A stretch of 64,000 bases of DNA from Companilactobacillus nodensis DSM 19682 = JCM 14932 = NBRC 107160 (GCF_000615905.1 NZ_BAMN01000001.1:1-64000), one strand, 5' to 3'. Counted from the first letter of the stretch, positions 28,362 through 38,551 are shown. Program-made: numbers and translations. The notes: a model not told the origin generated them from the sequence alone.

Positions 28362-29837
28362 ATGATGACCCAATACCAAGACGAAGGTTTAACTCTACAT
28401 ACTGATTACTATGAATTGAATATGATGTATACATACTGGAAGAAAGGGCTCCATAATCGTCAGGCGGTTTTTGAATGTTATTTCAGAAATCTGCCATTCG
28501 ATAATGGTTATGCCATTTTTGCTGGTTTGGAACATGTTATTGATTACCTAAACAATCTTAAGTTTTCAGATTCAGATATTGAATACCTACGTGAATACGG
28601 AGAATTCGATGAAGACTTCTTACGTTGGCTAAAGGATATGACCTTTAACTGCACGATTCGTTCAGCCAAAGAAGGCGATCTGGTCTTCAATGAAGAACCG
28701 ATTTTTCAAGTTGAAGGACCACTAGCTCAATGCCAGTTGATCGAAACTGCTGTATTGAATATTATCAATTATCAAACTCTAGTAGCAACTAAGGCTGCTA
28801 GAATCAAGACTGTCTGCGGCGATGATCCCGTTCTAGAATTCGGTTCACGTCGTGCTCAAGAAGTCGATGCTGCTCTATGGGGTAGTCGTGCTTCTTATAT
28901 CGGTGGTTTTGACGCTACAAGTAACGTATTAGCCGGTAAGCTCTTTGGTATTCCTATTTCAGGTACACATGCCCATGCGTTAGTTCAGACGTACCGTAAT
29001 GAATATGAGGCTTTTAAGGCCTATGCTGAAACACACAAGAATTGTGTCTTCTTAGTAGATACTTATGATACTTTGAAGAGTGGTGTTCCTAGTGCCATCA
29101 AGGTTGCCAAAGAAATGGGTGATAAGATCAACTTCCAAGGTGTCAGAATTGATTCTGGTGATATGGCTTATATCTCTAAGCGTGTCCGTGAACAATTAGA
29201 TGAAGCTGGCTTCACTGATGCTATGATCTACGCCTCAAATGACTTGGATGAGAAGACCATCCTTAACTTGAAGATGCAAGATGCTAAGATCGATGTCTGG
29301 GGTATCGGTACTAAGAATATCACGGCCTTCGATCAACCAGCTCTTGGTGCAGTGTACAAGCTGGTAAGTATTGAAGATAATCGTGGCAACATGATGGATA
29401 CTTTGAAGCTCTCAAGTAATGCCGTTAAGATTTCTACACCTGGTAAGAAACAAGTGTGGAGAATAACAAATAATCAAAAGAATAATAAATCCGAAGGTGA
29501 CTACGTTACACTTTGGAATGAAGACCCACGTAAGCACTCATCACTATACATGTTCCATCCACAATACACATACATTAATAAGACTGTGGAAGACTTCCAA
29601 GCTGAGCCATTATTGCACGATGTTTTTGAAGATGGTAAGCAAGTTTACCAAAGTCCAAGTGTTCAAGATATCAGAGCTTATTGTGCTAAGAATCTTGATT
29701 CATTGTGGGATGAATATAAACGTATCTTGAATCCACAAATCTATCCGGTTGACTTGTCATCAAAACTTTACAGTCATAAGATGAAATATATCGAAAAGAT
29801 TCGTAACGATGTAAATAACATTAGAATAGGTGACTAA
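28362..29837 (+). CDS. pncB: Nicotinate phosphoribosyltransferase
   Basis: Makes nicotinate mononucleotide from nicotinate, PRPP and ATP, the entry step of NAD salvage. At 491 residues it has the length of the Gram-positive PncB type. Visible blocks are LHTDYYELNMMYTYW at the N-terminus, EFGSRRAQ, SGTHAHALVQ (site of the phosphorylated His) and GVRIDSGDMAYISK. GAGGAG precedes a double ATG (28362 and 28365); either could be used. nadE follows three bases after its stop, forming a salvage operon. Confidence 0.95.
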   Translation: MMTQYQDEGLTLHTDYYELNMMYTYWKKGLHNRQAVFECYFRNLPFDNGYAIFAGLEHVIDYLNNLKFSDSDIEYLREYGEFDEDFLRWLKDMTFNCTIRSAKEGDLVFNEEPIFQVEGPLAQCQLIETAVLNIINYQTLVATKAARIKTVCGDDPVLEFGSRRAQEVDAALWGSRASYIGGFDATSNVLAGKLFGIPISGTHAHALVQTYRNEYEAFKAYAETHKNCVFLVDTYDTLKSGVPSAIKVAKEMGDKINFQGVRIDSGDMAYISKRVREQLDEAGFTDAMIYASNDLDEKTILNLKMQDAKIDVWGIGTKNITAFDQPALGAVYKLVSIEDNRGNMMDTLKLSSNAVKISTPGKKQVWRITNNQKNNKSEGDYVTLWNEDPRKHSSLYMFHPQYTYINKTVEDFQAEPLLHDVFEDGKQVYQSPSVQDIRAYCAKNLDSLWDEYKRILNPQIYPVDLSSKLYSHKMKYIEKIRNDVNNIRIGD

Positions 29838-29840
29838 CAA

Positions 29841-30659
29841 ATGAGACCACTCCAAAAAGAAATCATTGAATACGAAGGTACGAAGCCTGAAATAGACGTT
29901 GAGGCAGAGATTCGTCGTTCAGTTGATTTCTTGAAGAATTACTTATTAAATCATGATTTTTTAAAAACACTAGTATTAGGAATTTCCGGTGGACAAGATT
30001 CTACCTTGGCTGGTAAGCTATCAGAAATGGCAATGACAGAGTTGCGTGCTGAAACTGGTAATGCGGATTACAAGTTCATTGCCGTCCGTTTGCCTTATGG
30101 TGAACAAGCTGATGAATCAGATGCCATGCAAGCTATCGAGTGGATGGGTGCTGATCTTGTTTCACGTGTCAATATCAAGGACAGTGTAGATGCCATGGTC
30201 GAAGCTGTTGAGGCCAATGGTTTCAATATCACTGATTTCAATAAGGGTAATATCAAGGCTCGTACTCGTATGATTGCTCAATATGCCATTGCTGGTGACA
30301 ACAAAGGCGTTGTCGTAGGAACTGATCATGCGGCAGAGAATATCACGGGCTTCTACACTAAGTTCGGTGATGGTGCAGCTGACGTCACACCATTGTTCAG
30401 ATTAGATAAGCGTCAAGGTCGTGCGATGTTAGAAAAGCTAAATGCTCCAAAGAATCTTTATGAGAAGACACCAACGGCTGACCTTGAAGAAGATCGTCCA
30501 AGCCTTCCAGATGAAAAAGCTCTTGGTGTATCTTATACAGACATTGATAATTATCTTGAAGGAAAAGATATTCCTGAGAAGAGTGCCGAGATTATCGAAA
30601 ACTGGTACAAGAAGACTGCGCACAAACGTAGAACTCCTTACACTGTTTTTGATAAATAG
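29841..30659 (+). CDS. nadE: Ammonia-dependent NAD+ synthetase
   Basis: The last step of NAD synthesis: amidation of deamido-NAD+ with ATP and ammonia. A 272-residue homodimeric type without a glutaminase domain. The ATP pyrophosphatase loop is [15 protein letters not shown]. Further blocks are [26 protein letters not shown] and [20 protein letters not shown]. It forms an operon with pncB. Confidence 0.96.
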   Translation: MRPLQKEIIEYEGTKPEIDVEAEIRRSVDFLKNYLLNHDFLKTLVLGISGGQDSTLAGKLSEMAMTELRAETGNADYKFIAVRLPYGEQADESDAMQAIEWMGADLVSRVNIKDSVDAMVEAVEANGFNITDFNKGNIKARTRMIAQYAIAGDNKGVVVGTDHAAENITGFYTKFGDGAADVTPLFRLDKRQGRAMLEKLNAPKNLYEKTPTADLEEDRPSLPDEKALGVSYTDIDNYLEGKDIPEKSAEIIENWYKKTAHKRRTPYTVFDK

Positions 30660-30682
30660 TCAAACATAACGAATTTCATATT

Positions 30683-30715
30683 TGGACATTCATTTTTTTG
30701 AATGTCTATTTTTGT
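30683..30715 (+). terminator. Terminator of the pncB-nadE operon
   Basis: GGACATTC/GAATGTCT with a T-rich tail. Confidence 0.8.
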
Positions 30716-30760
30716 AAGTAGACAAGATATGATAAAATGTGCGCAAAGAGGTGTTTAAAC

Positions 30761-31953
30761 ATGAAGAAAAATATTTTATCCTTAATGAAACCCGAAGTGG
30801 TAGCCATCAAGCAACAAGATATCTTTAAGTTTAATGCCCGTGCCAAGGCCATACCGGACGTCATCAATATGACCATCGGTGAGCCAAGTTTTACTACGCC
30901 GGATCACATTAAATTAGCCGCAATCAAGGCAATTGAAGACAACAAAACTCATTACACTGTTCCTGAAGGTGACCATGAGTTATTGAATGCTGTTGCTAGC
31001 TACTTACATACCAAATACGATTTGAACTATGATCCAGAATCTGAGATCATTGCGACCACGGGTGTTACTGAAGGTGTATTCTCTGCGTTCAATGCAATTT
31101 TGCAACCGGGGGATGAAGTGCTGATCCCTTCTCCTTCATTCACTATCTACGGACCGGATGCCAATTTTAATCGTGCTACACCGGTTTATATTGATACTTC
31201 TAAGACTGGTTTCAAGGTCACTCCAGATGTTTTAGATGAGATAATGAGAACACATCCAAGAATCAAAATTTTCTTATTCAACTATCCAAGCAATCCAACT
31301 GGTGTCAGTTATACACATGATGAGTTGGCTGGATTGGCTGATGTTTTAAGAAAATACGATGTCTTTGTATTAAGTGACGAAATTTATAGTGAATTGACTT
31401 ATAATTTTAAACATGAGCCTTCGCCAAGTTCTTACCTGAGCAAACATTGTTGTTGAATGGATTGTCAAAATCACATGCAATGACTGGTTGGAGATTTGGA
31501 GTTGTTTGTGGGCCTGCTGAAATTATTTCTCAGATCAACAAAATCCATGAATTAGCTACAACTTCAATAACTTCTATTACGCAGGCTGCTGCATTAGAGG
31601 CTTATAAGAATGGATTAGATGATTCGATTAAGATGCGTGAAGAATATTGTCGAAGACGTGATGTTCTGGCTGCTGGCTTAACCAAACTAGGTTTTGAATG
31701 TCCAGATCCAGATGGAGCCTTTTATTTATTCGGTAAGATTCCCGAAGGCTTAGAACAAGATGATGTCAAATTATGCTTTGATGTTTTGGAGCAGGAACAT
31801 TTGGCAATTCTTCCTGGCAGTTACTTCGGAATCGGCGGAGAAGGTCACATTCGCTTCAGTTATGCTTCAAGCATGGAGAACATTGAGGGATGTATCAAAA
31901 AGTTGGGTGAGTACGTGGCAACACACATTCATACCGACGAAACTGCAATTTAG
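30761..31953 (+). pseudogene. Class I/II aminotransferase, broken by a one-base frameshift
   Basis: A PLP-dependent aminotransferase of fold type I (aspartate/PatA-like), normally about 390 residues. The first part (ATG 30761, RBS agaggtg) runs through IGEPSFTTP, the substrate-binding YPSNPTGV and LSDEIYSELTY. The frame changes at about 31420-31425, where one base is missing (P-S then AKFLPEQ in the other frame). The second part carries the PLP lysine in LNGLSKSHAMTGWRFG and the C-terminal arginine in GHIRFSYA. Both halves are otherwise well conserved, so the lesion is recent or a sequencing error. The amino-acid substrate is not known. Confidence 0.88.
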
Positions 31954-31980
31954 TTGTAGTTAGAGGAACGAGAGGGAACT

Positions 31981-33444
31981 ATGCTTAACAAATTTCAAAG
32001 TATTATTAGTAAGATTGTCTTAGTTTGTGTTGCGATATTTACATCTGTAGTATTCGTACAGATGGTAATTTATTTTGGGAAAAATGCGTTAACTTCTGGA
32101 CCAGTATTGAACATACTGGTTCTTATTTGTGCAATTATCTTAGTTTTGTTGGCGGCATTAGTGCTGATTCGAATTTCGGACGCTGATCCGATCAAGAATC
32201 GACTGGTCTTATTTACCTTAATCGCTATCTTCGCAATCGTGGCGATCATCTGGATCAAGTTAGTACCACAGACTCAGTTCAGTGATTTCAAAGCCTTTTG
32301 GCACAATGCTCCAAGAGCTTTGTCTGGTAAGAGTATTTATCAGATGGATAATGATTATTTTGCTAAATGGGCTTACCAAACTGGCTTCCTAGTCTATGTT
32401 ATGGCTGTTGTGAAGATATTCGGTCATCATATTATTGCTATCCAGTTGTTGAATGTCTTGTATCAAGCATTGATCCTATTGGTTATGTATCAGCTAGTCG
32501 TGAAGATATTTAATAACGTCAAGATGGCACGTTTGTCAGTCTTGTTATTGATGATCGATCTTGATTGGTTTGCCTTAAATAGTCAGACTAATAATCAATA
32601 CTTGGGAATGCTATTGTTCTTAGTGACGTTCTATCTGATCATGCTGAACAAGTATTGGTCATTTGGATTAGCGGGATTGACCTTAGGACTGGGAAGTATC
32701 ATTCGTCCAATCGCACCGGTTGTTATCGCTGGAATCGTGGTATTTGCTGTTATTTATTTATTAATAAGTAATAATAAATTTCATGTCGATGCCATTTGGA
32801 AGTTGTTATTAACGTTAGCTATTTATTTCGTGGTCTTCAGCGGTGCCGGTATGGCTATCAAGTCATCGGGATTGAATGGATATGGCTTATCAAATCGTGA
32901 CTCAGAATGGAAATTCGTTATTGGTTTGGACTATAATTCTCGAGGTGTTTATGACCAGGCAATGGTTGACCGGTTTGACTTGAAGGACACTAGAGATACT
33001 ATGAGTAAAAAAGAGTATAGTGTAATTCATGAGAACATTAATTATCTCAATACCAATCACAAGTGGTTCAGTCTGCTCTGGAGTAAGAACAGTACTCTCT
33101 GGGCTCAGAATTCGACTGCAACGGATTTCACTGGTTTTGATCAGGTACATTCTGCTAAAGCCACTGGGCTGATGCGAAGGGCTGCGTACATGGGAACAGT
33201 TATTTTGATAATCTTCTCGTGGATCGGTTCCTTGCGATTGTTCAAAATAAAATTCAGTAATAATATATACTTATTACTATTAACATTGATGGCTTATGCT
33301 GTCGTGCAGCTATTGATCGAAGTGCAAGGTAGATATCGACTGGAATTAGTGCCGGTTATTGCCATCTTGGGTAGTGTTGGCTTGTACACAGTTGTGCAGT
33401 TGATAAGCCAAAAATGGAGGGGGAATAAGTCACACAATGTTTAA
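31981..33444 (+). CDS. Polytopic GT-C-type glycosyltransferase-like membrane protein
   Basis: A 487-residue protein with about 11-12 hydrophobic helices. The first outside loop carries an acidic FSDFKAFWHNAP motif, where GT-C enzymes keep their catalytic acid. An IRPIAPVV segment follows near residue 242. Such proteins use polyprenyl-phosphate sugars outside the membrane. The next gene, overlapping by eight bases, encodes a likely polyprenyl-phosphate sugar synthase, so the two probably form one glycosylation module. The target polymer is unknown. Confidence 0.72.
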   Translation: MLNKFQSIISKIVLVCVAIFTSVVFVQMVIYFGKNALTSGPVLNILVLICAIILVLLAALVLIRISDADPIKNRLVLFTLIAIFAIVAIIWIKLVPQTQFSDFKAFWHNAPRALSGKSIYQMDNDYFAKWAYQTGFLVYVMAVVKIFGHHIIAIQLLNVLYQALILLVMYQLVVKIFNNVKMARLSVLLLMIDLDWFALNSQTNNQYLGMLLFLVTFYLIMLNKYWSFGLAGLTLGLGSIIRPIAPVVIAGIVVFAVIYLLISNNKFHVDAIWKLLLTLAIYFVVFSGAGMAIKSSGLNGYGLSNRDSEWKFVIGLDYNSRGVYDQAMVDRFDLKDTRDTMSKKEYSVIHENINYLNTNHKWFSLLWSKNSTLWAQNSTATDFTGFDQVHSAKATGLMRRAAYMGTVILIIFSWIGSLRLFKIKFSNNIYLLLLTLMAYAVVQLLIEVQGRYRLELVPVIAILGSVGLYTVVQLISQKWRGNKSHNV

Positions 33445-34408
33445 ATTAAGTATCGTTGTGCCTTGCTACAATGAGGAAGAAGTACTCCATGAGACGACCA
33501 AAGAATTAACTAGAATAGTTACTAATTTGATTAAGTCAGATAAGATCGCTCCGAATAGTAAAATCGTTTTCGTTGATGATGGAAGTAAAGATCAGACTTG
33601 GAATTTGATTGATGAGTTTTCTAAAGAAAACGAAATTGTCAGCGGAGTTAAATTGAGTCGTAACTTTGGTCATCAAGGTGCATTATTAGCAGGGGTCACT
33701 GCTGCTTCAAAGGATTCAGATGCAGTAGTTACGATCGACGCTGACTTGCAAGATGACGTTAATGCAATTCCTAAAATGGTCGATTCATTCATCGCTGGAT
33801 CTGAAGTGGTCTATGGAGTTAGAAATAATCGTGATACTGACAGTGCCTTCAAGCGCAATACTGCTGAAATGTTTTACAAGTTCATGGGTTGGTTAGGAGT
33901 CAAATTAGTTCCTGATTCTGCAGACTTTCGTCTGATGAGTAAGCGTGCCTGTGAAGTGTTATTGAGTTACAAAGAGACTAATTTATTTTTACGTGGCATC
34001 GTGCCATTAGTTGGTTTCAAATCTGACAAAGTGTACTATGCTAGAAAAGAACGTTTTGCCGGTGAGTCTAAGTATCCGTTACGAAAGATGATCAAGTTTG
34101 CCTTGGATGGAATTACTTCATTCTCGATCGTACCGATCAAAATGATTATGGGATTAGGATTCTTCATTGTCTTGATCAGTATCTTTTTGTTGATCTATAC
34201 GGTGGTACAAAAGATAAATGGACACGTTGTCTCCGGTTGGTCATCAATGATGATCTCGATTTGGGCACTGGGCGGTGTACAGTTAATTTGTATCAGTGTT
34301 ATCGGTGAATACGTTGGTAAAATATTCAGTGAAGTTAAACATCGTCCGAGATTTACAATCGAACGTGATATTTATACCGAAAAAACCTTAAAAGAAGAGG
34401 AAGAATAA
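33437..34408 (+). CDS. GT2 polyprenyl-phosphate sugar synthase (GtrB/CsbB/DPM1-like)
   Basis: A 323-residue enzyme that should move a sugar from a nucleotide donor to undecaprenyl phosphate on the cytoplasmic face. The GT-A part has VVPCYNEEEVL, VDDGSKDQTW, IDADLQDD (DxD) and GVRNNRDTDSAFKR; two C-terminal membrane helices (about 233-258 and 270-292) are typical of GtrB/CsbB. The start overlaps the preceding GT-C-type gene, so they are translationally coupled. YfhO at 15893 is a second possible partner in view of the csbB-yfhO pair of Bacillus. Confidence 0.9.
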   Translation: MFKLSIVVPCYNEEEVLHETTKELTRIVTNLIKSDKIAPNSKIVFVDDGSKDQTWNLIDEFSKENEIVSGVKLSRNFGHQGALLAGVTAASKDSDAVVTIDADLQDDVNAIPKMVDSFIAGSEVVYGVRNNRDTDSAFKRNTAEMFYKFMGWLGVKLVPDSADFRLMSKRACEVLLSYKETNLFLRGIVPLVGFKSDKVYYARKERFAGESKYPLRKMIKFALDGITSFSIVPIKMIMGLGFFIVLISIFLLIYTVVQKINGHVVSGWSSMMISIWALGGVQLICISVIGEYVGKIFSEVKHRPRFTIERDIYTEKTLKEEEE

Positions 34409-34410
34409 TA

Positions 34411-34842
34411 ATGAATCAAACACAAAAGAAAGCTATGATTTATGGAAACTTGATCAACAATTCTGTTCAAATTATTCAAGATGAACAAGATAAGTTGAAT
34501 CCAGAATTTGATAAGTTACGTAAGGCCTTGGATCGTGATCAAGTAGAAAAAATCGATTCTGTTGAATATACAAAGATCATGCACGACTTCAAACATGGAA
34601 CAGAAGCATATGCTGATATTTTAAGTAAATTTGAAAAAGCTAAGGCACCCGCAAGATTCATGGGTACACATATGTCACTCGTAAGTTCATTCAAGAAGTA
34701 CGTTGATGCTTGTCAAGAAATGACTGATAGTATCAACGAAGATCAAACAATCGATCGTAAGAAGTTTAACGAAGCAGAACAAGTTCAAGATGAGAACATG
34801 GATAAGTTCTCTAAGTACATCCAAAAGATGACACAAATTTAA
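34411..34842 (+). CDS. Uncharacterised helical cytoplasmic protein
   Basis: I do not recognise this 143-residue protein. It has no signal peptide and no membrane helix, is rich in charged residues (Lys, Asp, Glu, Gln), and should fold as long amphipathic helices; MNQTQKKAMIYGNLINN at the start and a Gln/Asp-rich C-terminus are its most distinctive parts. It starts two bases after the GT2 gene and its stop overlaps the SprT start by one base, so it is translated as part of this operon. A purine-rich AAGAAGAGGAAGAAT just upstream serves as ribosome site. Confidence 0.6.
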   Translation: MNQTQKKAMIYGNLINNSVQIIQDEQDKLNPEFDKLRKALDRDQVEKIDSVEYTKIMHDFKHGTEAYADILSKFEKAKAPARFMGTHMSLVSSFKKYVDACQEMTDSINEDQTIDRKKFNEAEQVQDENMDKFSKYIQKMTQI

Positions 34843-35303
34843 TGACTGATGAAGAATTAACAGCTCTAATAAAAAAGGTTTCCCAAGAAAATTTTGGGAA
34901 GCCTTTTATTCACGAAGCTTTTTTTAATAATCGATTGCGGACTACTGGTGGCAGATTTCATCTGAAGGACCGCCATATTGATATCAATCCCAAGATTTAT
35001 CAAGCATATGGAATGGATACATTGATCGGTGTTATCAAGCATGAACTTTGTCACTATCATTTGTACAATTCAGGGATGCCTTCACAACATAAGGATCATG
35101 AGTTCAAAGCATTATTGTCACAGGTAGGGGGACTTAGATTTGCGCCAACACTGAATAATTCTAATCAGCACAAGACACTTCGTGTTTATGAGTGTACTAA
35201 CTGTCACACTGTTTACCGAAGGGTACGTAAGATTAATACTAGAAGATATGTTTGTGGTAAATGCCGTGGTAAGTTGAGATTTGTAAAAAATATTAGTATC
35301 TAA
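34842..35303 (+). CDS. SprT-like zinc metalloprotease domain protein
   Basis: A 153-residue member of the SprT family. The zinc site HELCHYH (HExxHxx, residues about 66-72) is intact and a C-terminal zinc ribbon is formed by CTNC and CGKC (about 126-145). Related eukaryotic Spartan proteases degrade DNA-protein crosslinks; the role of the small bacterial form is not established. It is the last gene of the operon beginning at 31981, with a one-base overlap to the gene before it. Confidence 0.88.
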   Translation: MTDEELTALIKKVSQENFGKPFIHEAFFNNRLRTTGGRFHLKDRHIDINPKIYQAYGMDTLIGVIKHELCHYHLYNSGMPSQHKDHEFKALLSQVGGLRFAPTLNNSNQHKTLRVYECTNCHTVYRRVRKINTRRYVCGKCRGKLRFVKNISI

Positions 35304-35374
35304 GTAATATTTATTAATCAGACACTTGTAATTGAATTTAAGGAAATGTAAAATACTACTTGTACGTCAGTGAT

Positions 35375-35460
35375 GCGGGTATGGCGGAATTGGCAGACGC
35401 GCAAGACTAAGGATCTTGTGGAGAATTATCTCCGTGGAAGTTCGAATCTTCTTACCCGCA
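35375..35460 (+). tRNA. tRNA-Leu (AAG)
   Basis: An 86-base type II tRNA with acceptor GCGGGTA/TACCCGC, anticodon stem CAAGA/TCTTG, loop CTAAGGA (anticodon AAG), a long variable arm (TGGAGAATTATCTCCG) and T-arm GGAAGTTCGAATCTTCT. Confidence 0.95.
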
Positions 35461-35466
35461 TAAAAC

Positions 35467-35506
35467 TCAAAAATAGAAATGCTTAATAGCATTTCTATTT
35501 TTTTAT
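35467..35506 (+). terminator. Terminator after tRNA-Leu
   Basis: AAATAGAAATGC/GCATTTCTATTT with a T-rich tail. Confidence 0.88.
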
Positions 35507-35717
35507 TCTCTTAAAAGTAAAGTTATTTATCTCAGCTAATGAATAGTGTTCCTTTAAAACTCAATAATAAGTTGGTTTATATCTAAAAATAGTCGACAGA
35601 ATGTACAATAATTATAATTTTAAAAATAAAATTTAATTTATTGTATGCAAATATTTTGTATTTTGATATTAATCCGCATAGAATCTGCTGTAATCTAAGA
35701 TAAAGGAAGACAGAAAA

Positions 35718-36230
35718 ATGAAAAAGAAAACTATTATCGTAGTGATAGTATCTTTGCTTCTCCTTGGATTTTCTTCAATGAATTACAGTAATGTTAAGGC
35801 AGAATCAGTAACTAGCGCTGGATATTATGCTGAAGTTAGTGCTGACCCTGCAGATTTATACAGTTCAACAGGCAGTGATCTAAGTGAAACTCTACCATAT
35901 AAGAGCACTTGGAAGATTGGTCATATTATTAACGAGTCAAACAATACACAGCTATATCGTGTTGGTTCAGATGAATATTTGAATTCAAAACAGAGCTTTT
36001 TGTATCAGAAGCGTCCTGAAGTTATTGGTGTCTCTGATGCCAGCGGACAAGTTCCAGTTTATGATCACAACTTTGTAGAGAGCACAGAAGTTGCACTCAA
36101 ATCTAATACATATTGGTATTCAGATACAGTCATCTATACTTCTTCCGGTATGCCATTCGCAAGGGTAGCTACAGATGAGTATGTTCCATTTTATGAAGTT
36201 ACATCAGAGAGCTTCACACAAGCATTCTAA
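35718..36230 (+). CDS. Small secreted SLAP-domain protein
   Basis: A 170-residue exported protein. A clear signal peptide (MKKKTIIVVIVSLLLLGFSS, cleavage near residue 30) is followed by two SLAP-type units of about 60 residues (VSADPADLYSS..YRVGSDEYL and VPVYDHN..FARVATDEYV). The same modules end the large surface protein at 1215 and make up the gene at 39682. With no other domain visible, it may coat the wall or compete for SLAP binding sites. RBS aaaggaag. Upstream (35507-35717) is AT-rich with no gene; downstream it converges on the response-regulator gene. Confidence 0.82.
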   Translation: MKKKTIIVVIVSLLLLGFSSMNYSNVKAESVTSAGYYAEVSADPADLYSSTGSDLSETLPYKSTWKIGHIINESNNTQLYRVGSDEYLNSKQSFLYQKRPEVIGVSDASGQVPVYDHNFVESTEVALKSNTYWYSDTVIYTSSGMPFARVATDEYVPFYEVTSESFTQAF

Positions 36231-36239
36231 ATTTGACGA

Positions 36240-36277
36240 TAAAAAAAGCACAGTAGTTTTCTACTGTGCCATTTTTC
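36240..36277. terminator. Bidirectional terminator
   Basis: GCACAGTAG/CTACTGTGC with a TTTT loop and A7 to the left; it covers the stop codon of the response-regulator gene. Confidence 0.85.
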
Positions 36278-37010
36278 GTTTAAGACCGGGTAATTTACGT
36301 CTGGATACCTCACAGCTCGAGCCATCGTTAAAATAGATCATCTTATTCAGTGAATCCACAGAATGGATGTTGTCAAGATTAACTAAGATACTCTTGTGTG
36401 CGCGATACAAACTGGCAAACTCTTCTTCAATTGTATTCAGGTTACCACGAAATTCGGTGATCTCTGTTAACGTATGAAGAAATACCTTGTGAGAACTGGA
36501 AGAGGTCTCTAAGTAGTTGATATCCGCTACATCGATCGTATAATCTCTAGAGCCTAAGCTATAATGAAACATTTTGCGACGTTGTGAATTGAGTTCATGC
36601 AAACGTTGGAATGTAAGATCGAGGTCTTTGTAGATGGAATCATTCATAGACTTGATGCCATCTTCTTTTTTGATATAGTCGAGAGGTTCGATTTTTCGCT
36701 TAAACGTTAAGTAGGCTAATTCCTCATGTGTAGTAATAAAAACAATCTTAGCGGTCGCGTCATGTTTGCGTATCTCTTCTGCTAAATCGATTCCTTTGGT
36801 CTGAGAATCAGCAAATTCAATATCGATCAGATAAAACATGTCGTTATTGTCACTACGGTACTTGATGTAGTTCTCAAATTCAGTAGGATTACCAGTAGAA
36901 ATAACGATCCGCATTTCATGTTCGGGATGGTCTTTCATATAATTTTTGAAGATCAATCTATAAACATTGATCAATTCCAGGTTATCTTCACATATAGCAA
37001 CGTTTAACAA
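36261..37010 (-). CDS. LytTR response regulator (AgrA/ComE-like)
   Basis: A 249-residue regulator. The receiver domain (1-130) has the acidic pair CEDN and a phospho-acceptor Asp in YLIDIEF, with the switch Thr in FITTHEE and the Lys in DYIKKED. The LytTR DNA-binding domain (about 145-245) has TIDVADINYLETSSSSHKV. Such regulators respond to peptide pheromones through an AgrC-type kinase, which is encoded three bases upstream of its start. It is closely similar in build to the regulator at 62699. No peptide precursor gene is evident nearby. Confidence 0.92.
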   Translation of the reverse strand: MLNVAICEDNLELINVYRLIFKNYMKDHPEHEMRIVISTGNPTEFENYIKYRSDNNDMFYLIDIEFADSQTKGIDLAEEIRKHDATAKIVFITTHEELAYLTFKRKIEPLDYIKKEDGIKSMNDSIYKDLDLTFQRLHELNSQRRKMFHYSLGSRDYTIDVADINYLETSSSSHKVFLHTLTEITEFRGNLNTIEEEFASLYRAHKSILVNLDNIHSVDSLNKMIYFNDGSSCEVSRRKLPGLKRKMAQ

Positions 37011-37013
37011 AAT

Positions 37014-38330
37014 CTAATTCTCCTTTTCAATCGTTAAAATGACGCTGAATTCGTCATCTTCAAACTTTGTTTGTAAAAAGAAATTGGGCTTTTTATTAAC
37101 TAGTTCTTGGACATTAGCTAAGCCAATGCCGCTGTGATTCTTTTTGGTAGAAAAGCCGTTAGAAAAAATTTTATTTAAATCAATTTTTGTATTGGGAGCA
37201 GTGTTGTTTAAAATTATGAATTCGGTGTAATCAGCTTCATCGATCAGAGCAAATTTTAGAATTGGTTGTTGACGTTTCCGACAGGCCTCAATAGCATTGT
37301 CAAATAAAATTCCCAGTATCCGGGTAATTGTTACCGAATAGCTTCTTGAAATATTCACATTAGGTGAGATTTCAGTTGAGGTTAGAATGTTTTCATTATT
37401 AGCCGTAATGATCTTACTAATGATAATTCCTCGAACCAACTCGTCTTTAATCTTAAATAAGTTAGGATTGTTCAATTTTGAAGCATCATGAATGTCTATG
37501 TTTGAATCCTTTAAGATATCATCGATCTTGTCACTGGCGTGTTGGTCATCCTTATCCTTCAAGATAACTGATAAGGATAACAACAAGTTTTTGTAGTCAT
37601 GCTTGAACTTACGCATTTCATCATAGTTTTCTTCCAGCTCTTTGATATAGATGTTGTTTTCTTTTATTCTTTCCAATTCTTGTATCGCACGTTGCTGTTT
37701 AAGGTATCCAGCAATATAGTACAAAGTTCCGAGAAAAATGAAAATAAATATGATTATGGTAAGAACAACGTTTGTCTGCATGTACTCTAGTTGCACGTCA
37801 AGCATTCTGGAAACGGCTGTAAAAGTTATGAAGCCAATTAATAAAATTGCGATAGCTGAAGTGATGATCGTAATAATAATAGGGTCAGTAAAATTAATGA
37901 ACTTACTTAGTCGGCGATATATAATAATGCCAGTAGTTACTATCATTAAAGCAAAGATGTAATTGAGAACTACGTTGGTTATTAACATAGATATCATTTG
38001 CTGCTGGTAGTTGAATACTTTCATAGATATCAGGCCAGCTAAGCTTTGTGAGAATGCGCAGGTGAAGATACTTAACAGTAACCAAAGAACGCGGTTGATC
38101 AATTTTGGCTTATAATGACTGAATAAAAAGAAATACGACACGACCAGTAAAAGAATACCGATACTATCATGATATAGGTCTATAAAGCTAAATGTGATAC
38201 TAGCCACAATGGCCAGTATCACATTTAGCTTTGATCTTGTTTGTGGGATTATAATGAATACTAATAAGAAGAAAAGTATATTATTTATAAAATCCATCAT
38301 TTGATAGGATATTGTGTTTAAATAAATCAT
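37014..38330 (-). CDS. AgrC-like sensor histidine kinase
   Basis: A 438-residue kinase with six or seven N-terminal membrane helices (about 1-200), a short linker and a HPK10-type catalytic part. The phospho-acceptor His is in RKFKHDYKNLLL, the N-box is ILFDNAIEACRKR and the G-box is SGIGLANVQELV. This is the form that senses autoinducing peptides. It is the first gene of the kinase-regulator pair, divergent from the Rgg-like gene at 38552. The signal is unknown; no AgrB or AgrD gene is present in the window. Confidence 0.9.
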   Translation of the reverse strand: MIYLNTISYQMMDFINNILFFLLVFIIIPQTRSKLNVILAIVASITFSFIDLYHDSIGILLLVVSYFFLFSHYKPKLINRVLWLLLSIFTCAFSQSLAGLISMKVFNYQQQMISMLITNVVLNYIFALMIVTTGIIIYRRLSKFINFTDPIIITIITSAIAILLIGFITFTAVSRMLDVQLEYMQTNVVLTIIIFIFIFLGTLYYIAGYLKQQRAIQELERIKENNIYIKELEENYDEMRKFKHDYKNLLLSLSVILKDKDDQHASDKIDDILKDSNIDIHDASKLNNPNLFKIKDELVRGIIISKIITANNENILTSTEISPNVNISRSYSVTITRILGILFDNAIEACRKRQQPILKFALIDEADYTEFIILNNTAPNTKIDLNKIFSNGFSTKKNHSGIGLANVQELVNKKPNFFLQTKFEDDEFSVILTIEKEN

Positions 38331-38551
38331 TATATGATATTCTCTGCTTACTTATATTCAAATGAAATGTAAAATAATTCTAAATTTGTGATAAAAGAAA
38401 ACATAAAAGAGCCCCCAATGTAAATCATTTCATGTAACTGAATATTAACATAATATAGGTAGAAAAAAACTTAATATTCATAAAAGGACTATTTAATATC
38501 CTGTGTGGTATTATTAATAATAATGTCATCTCAATAATAGGAGTGAAGAGA

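Noticed and set aside
38470-38501. LytTR-like direct repeat TTAATATTC/TTAATATCC upstream of the Rgg-like gene
   Set aside because: The spacing is 22 rather than 21 bases and the AT-rich words are likely to occur by chance.
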